Source: JAIROC01 sp031553535
GTDB lineage: Bacteria > Bacteroidota > Bacteroidia > Bacteroidales > WCHB1-69
Assembly (NCBI GenBank): GCA_031553535.1
Contig: JAVBLM010000016.1
Coordinates: 50,486 to 114,485, forward strand
Length of the DNA stretch: 64,000 nucleotides
Direction: 5' to 3'
Below the pieces are notes generated by a model. That model saw nothing but the letters and a program-made list of their open reading frames with translations, was not told the DNA's origin and did no database searches. Shown here one piece after another: positions 63,549 to 64,000 of this stretch (positions are counted from its first letter, which is position 1; every line of letters starts with the position of its first letter). The position numbers and the translations under genes were made by a program.

Positions 63549-63618
63549 TAACAATTTAAATAAGATTTTTGAGGAATTGTCAATTGACAATTCCTCAAAA
63601 ATCTTATTTAAATTGTTA
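63549..63618. promoter_or_regulatory. 70-bp perfect palindrome at the end of the precursor gene
   Basis: Bases 63549-63583 and 63584-63618 are exact reverse complements (35-bp arms, no loop), centred on TTGTCAATTGACAA. The outer end is the stop codon of lanA. In RNA it would form a very stable hairpin between lanA and the rest of the operon. It could act as a partial terminator or a 3' stabiliser so that precursor mRNA exceeds enzyme mRNA. There is no T-run, and the A+T content also allows a protein-binding site. Confidence 0.88.
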
Positions 63619-63885
63619 TGGACAAAGCCGACATGTCCATAATTCATATATCGTTTCTGGAGTACAATAACAACTAGTATCTGTAGGGTTCGGTGGACAA
63701 GGATAACAAACAGATTCACAAGTAACAGCCGAAGGACAGGAATTACTAGCATAACAATTATTGCATGTTTCTGCAAAATATGTAGGGCAGGCATCAGTTT
63801 GAACAGCACCTCCTTTAATCACATCCATATTATTTAATTTTGCAATTGTTTCTTTATTCAATTGCAATTTCTTATTTTTTCCCAT
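63616..63885 (-). CDS. lanA: Class I lanthipeptide precursor (LanA), Bacteroidota type
   Basis: The 89-residue peptide has a leader (1-26) with KKLQLNKETIAKLNNMD, the LxLxKxTIAxL pattern known from Bacteroidota class I lanthipeptides and equivalent to the LanB recognition motif, and ends at GG (25-26), a C39 cleavage site. The 63-residue core (27-89) has 11 Cys (33, 41, 44, 50, 56, 60, 63, 72, 74, 85, 88) and 14 Ser/Thr, so up to 11 rings are formally possible. The C-terminus is TCRLCP. The core is unusually long and Cys-dense. It is the first gene seen in the cluster, with enzymes and exporter downstream on the same strand. Confidence 0.92.
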   Translation of the reverse strand: MGKNKKLQLNKETIAKLNNMDVIKGGAVQTDACPTYFAETCNNCYASNSCPSAVTCESVCYPCPPNPTDTSCYCTPETIYELWTCRLCP

Positions 63886-64000
63886 GATAGAATCATTTAA
63901 AAAATAATGTCAATAATTTCCGGTATATTGATTTAACCGCCTTATTCTTTTGCAAGAAATAAAAGAAAAACTTGGCTTGTGTATTTTTTGTACTTTTGCA
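63886..64000. promoter_or_regulatory. Upstream region of lanA with an outward-facing -7 box
   Basis: TACTTTTG at 63991-63998 on the plus strand fits TAnnTTTG and faces out of the window, suggesting a divergent gene to the right. No convincing minus-strand box for lanA was found in these 115 bases, so the lanA promoter may be non-canonical or further away. Confidence 0.4.

Noticed and set aside
63510..63809. N-terminal extension of the S41 peptidase by 100 residues
   Set aside because: It would overlap the precursor gene and translate the 70-bp palindrome; a proper signal peptide begins at the Met at 63509.

Overview
The window looks like a chromosomal segment of a Bacteroidales (phylum Bacteroidota) bacterium. 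The evidence is four secreted proteins with type IX secretion (T9SS) C-terminal sorting domains, many TAnnTTTG promoter boxes, families typical of this group (domains of unknown function DUF4296, DUF3098, DUF4136-like, DUF5362-like, DUF6261-like; a ResB/CcsA fusion; an ftsX-DUF3098-uppP run), and a Bacteroidota-type lanthipeptide leader. No rRNA or tRNA genes and no insertion sequence were seen. The genus cannot be named from sequence alone.

Layout. 1-5.1 kb: the end of lon, a T9SS subtilisin-like protease directly behind it, a repeat-filled gap and a small helix-turn-helix gene. 5.2-13.9 kb: envelope and housekeeping genes (ZIP metal transporter, CcsBA cytochrome c synthetase, an S41 peptidase, a lipoprotein, a small outer-membrane barrel). 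14.1-18.6 kb: a hemerythrin-domain protein overlapping an atypical LuxR-type regulator, two HAD hydrolases and a metallo-beta-lactamase-fold enzyme. 19.9-24.1 kb: a sulfatase module with a Cys-type sulfatase, a trigger-factor-like protein without a PPIase domain, and a radical-SAM sulfatase maturase. 24.3-44.1 kb: three very large T9SS surface proteins built from repeated domains, separated by gene-poor gaps full of repeats and candidate small RNAs. 44.7-51.2 kb: aroK / DegT aminotransferase / DUF4296 / pyrC on the minus strand and mazG / ftsX / DUF3098 / uppP on the plus strand. 51.8-63.9 kb: a class I lanthipeptide cluster on the minus strand.

The lanthipeptide cluster is the main biological system. 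In transcription order it holds an 89-residue precursor with a double-glycine leader and an 11-Cys core, a signal-peptide-bearing S41 peptidase, a LanC cyclase, a LanB dehydratase, a C39-peptidase ABC exporter, an HlyD-type adaptor and a TolC-type outer-membrane channel. Together these would dehydrate and cyclise the core, cut the leader after GG and export the product across both membranes. Three features stand out. LanB appears to lack the central part of its glutamate-elimination domain. A 70-bp perfect palindrome begins exactly at the precursor stop codon. A degenerate octanucleotide array (GTNNACNN) lies inside the C39 peptidase coding sequence, with related arrays in the TolC signal-peptide region and over the hlyD stop codon.

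Outside genes, the window is dominated by repeats: (a) mobile-looking modules with terminal inverted repeats and REP-like hairpins in at least eleven gaps; (b) four tandem arrays whose units are unrelated in sequence but all have a period of 42 bp; (c) the octamer arrays. Many reading frames over these repeats are artefacts and are left out.
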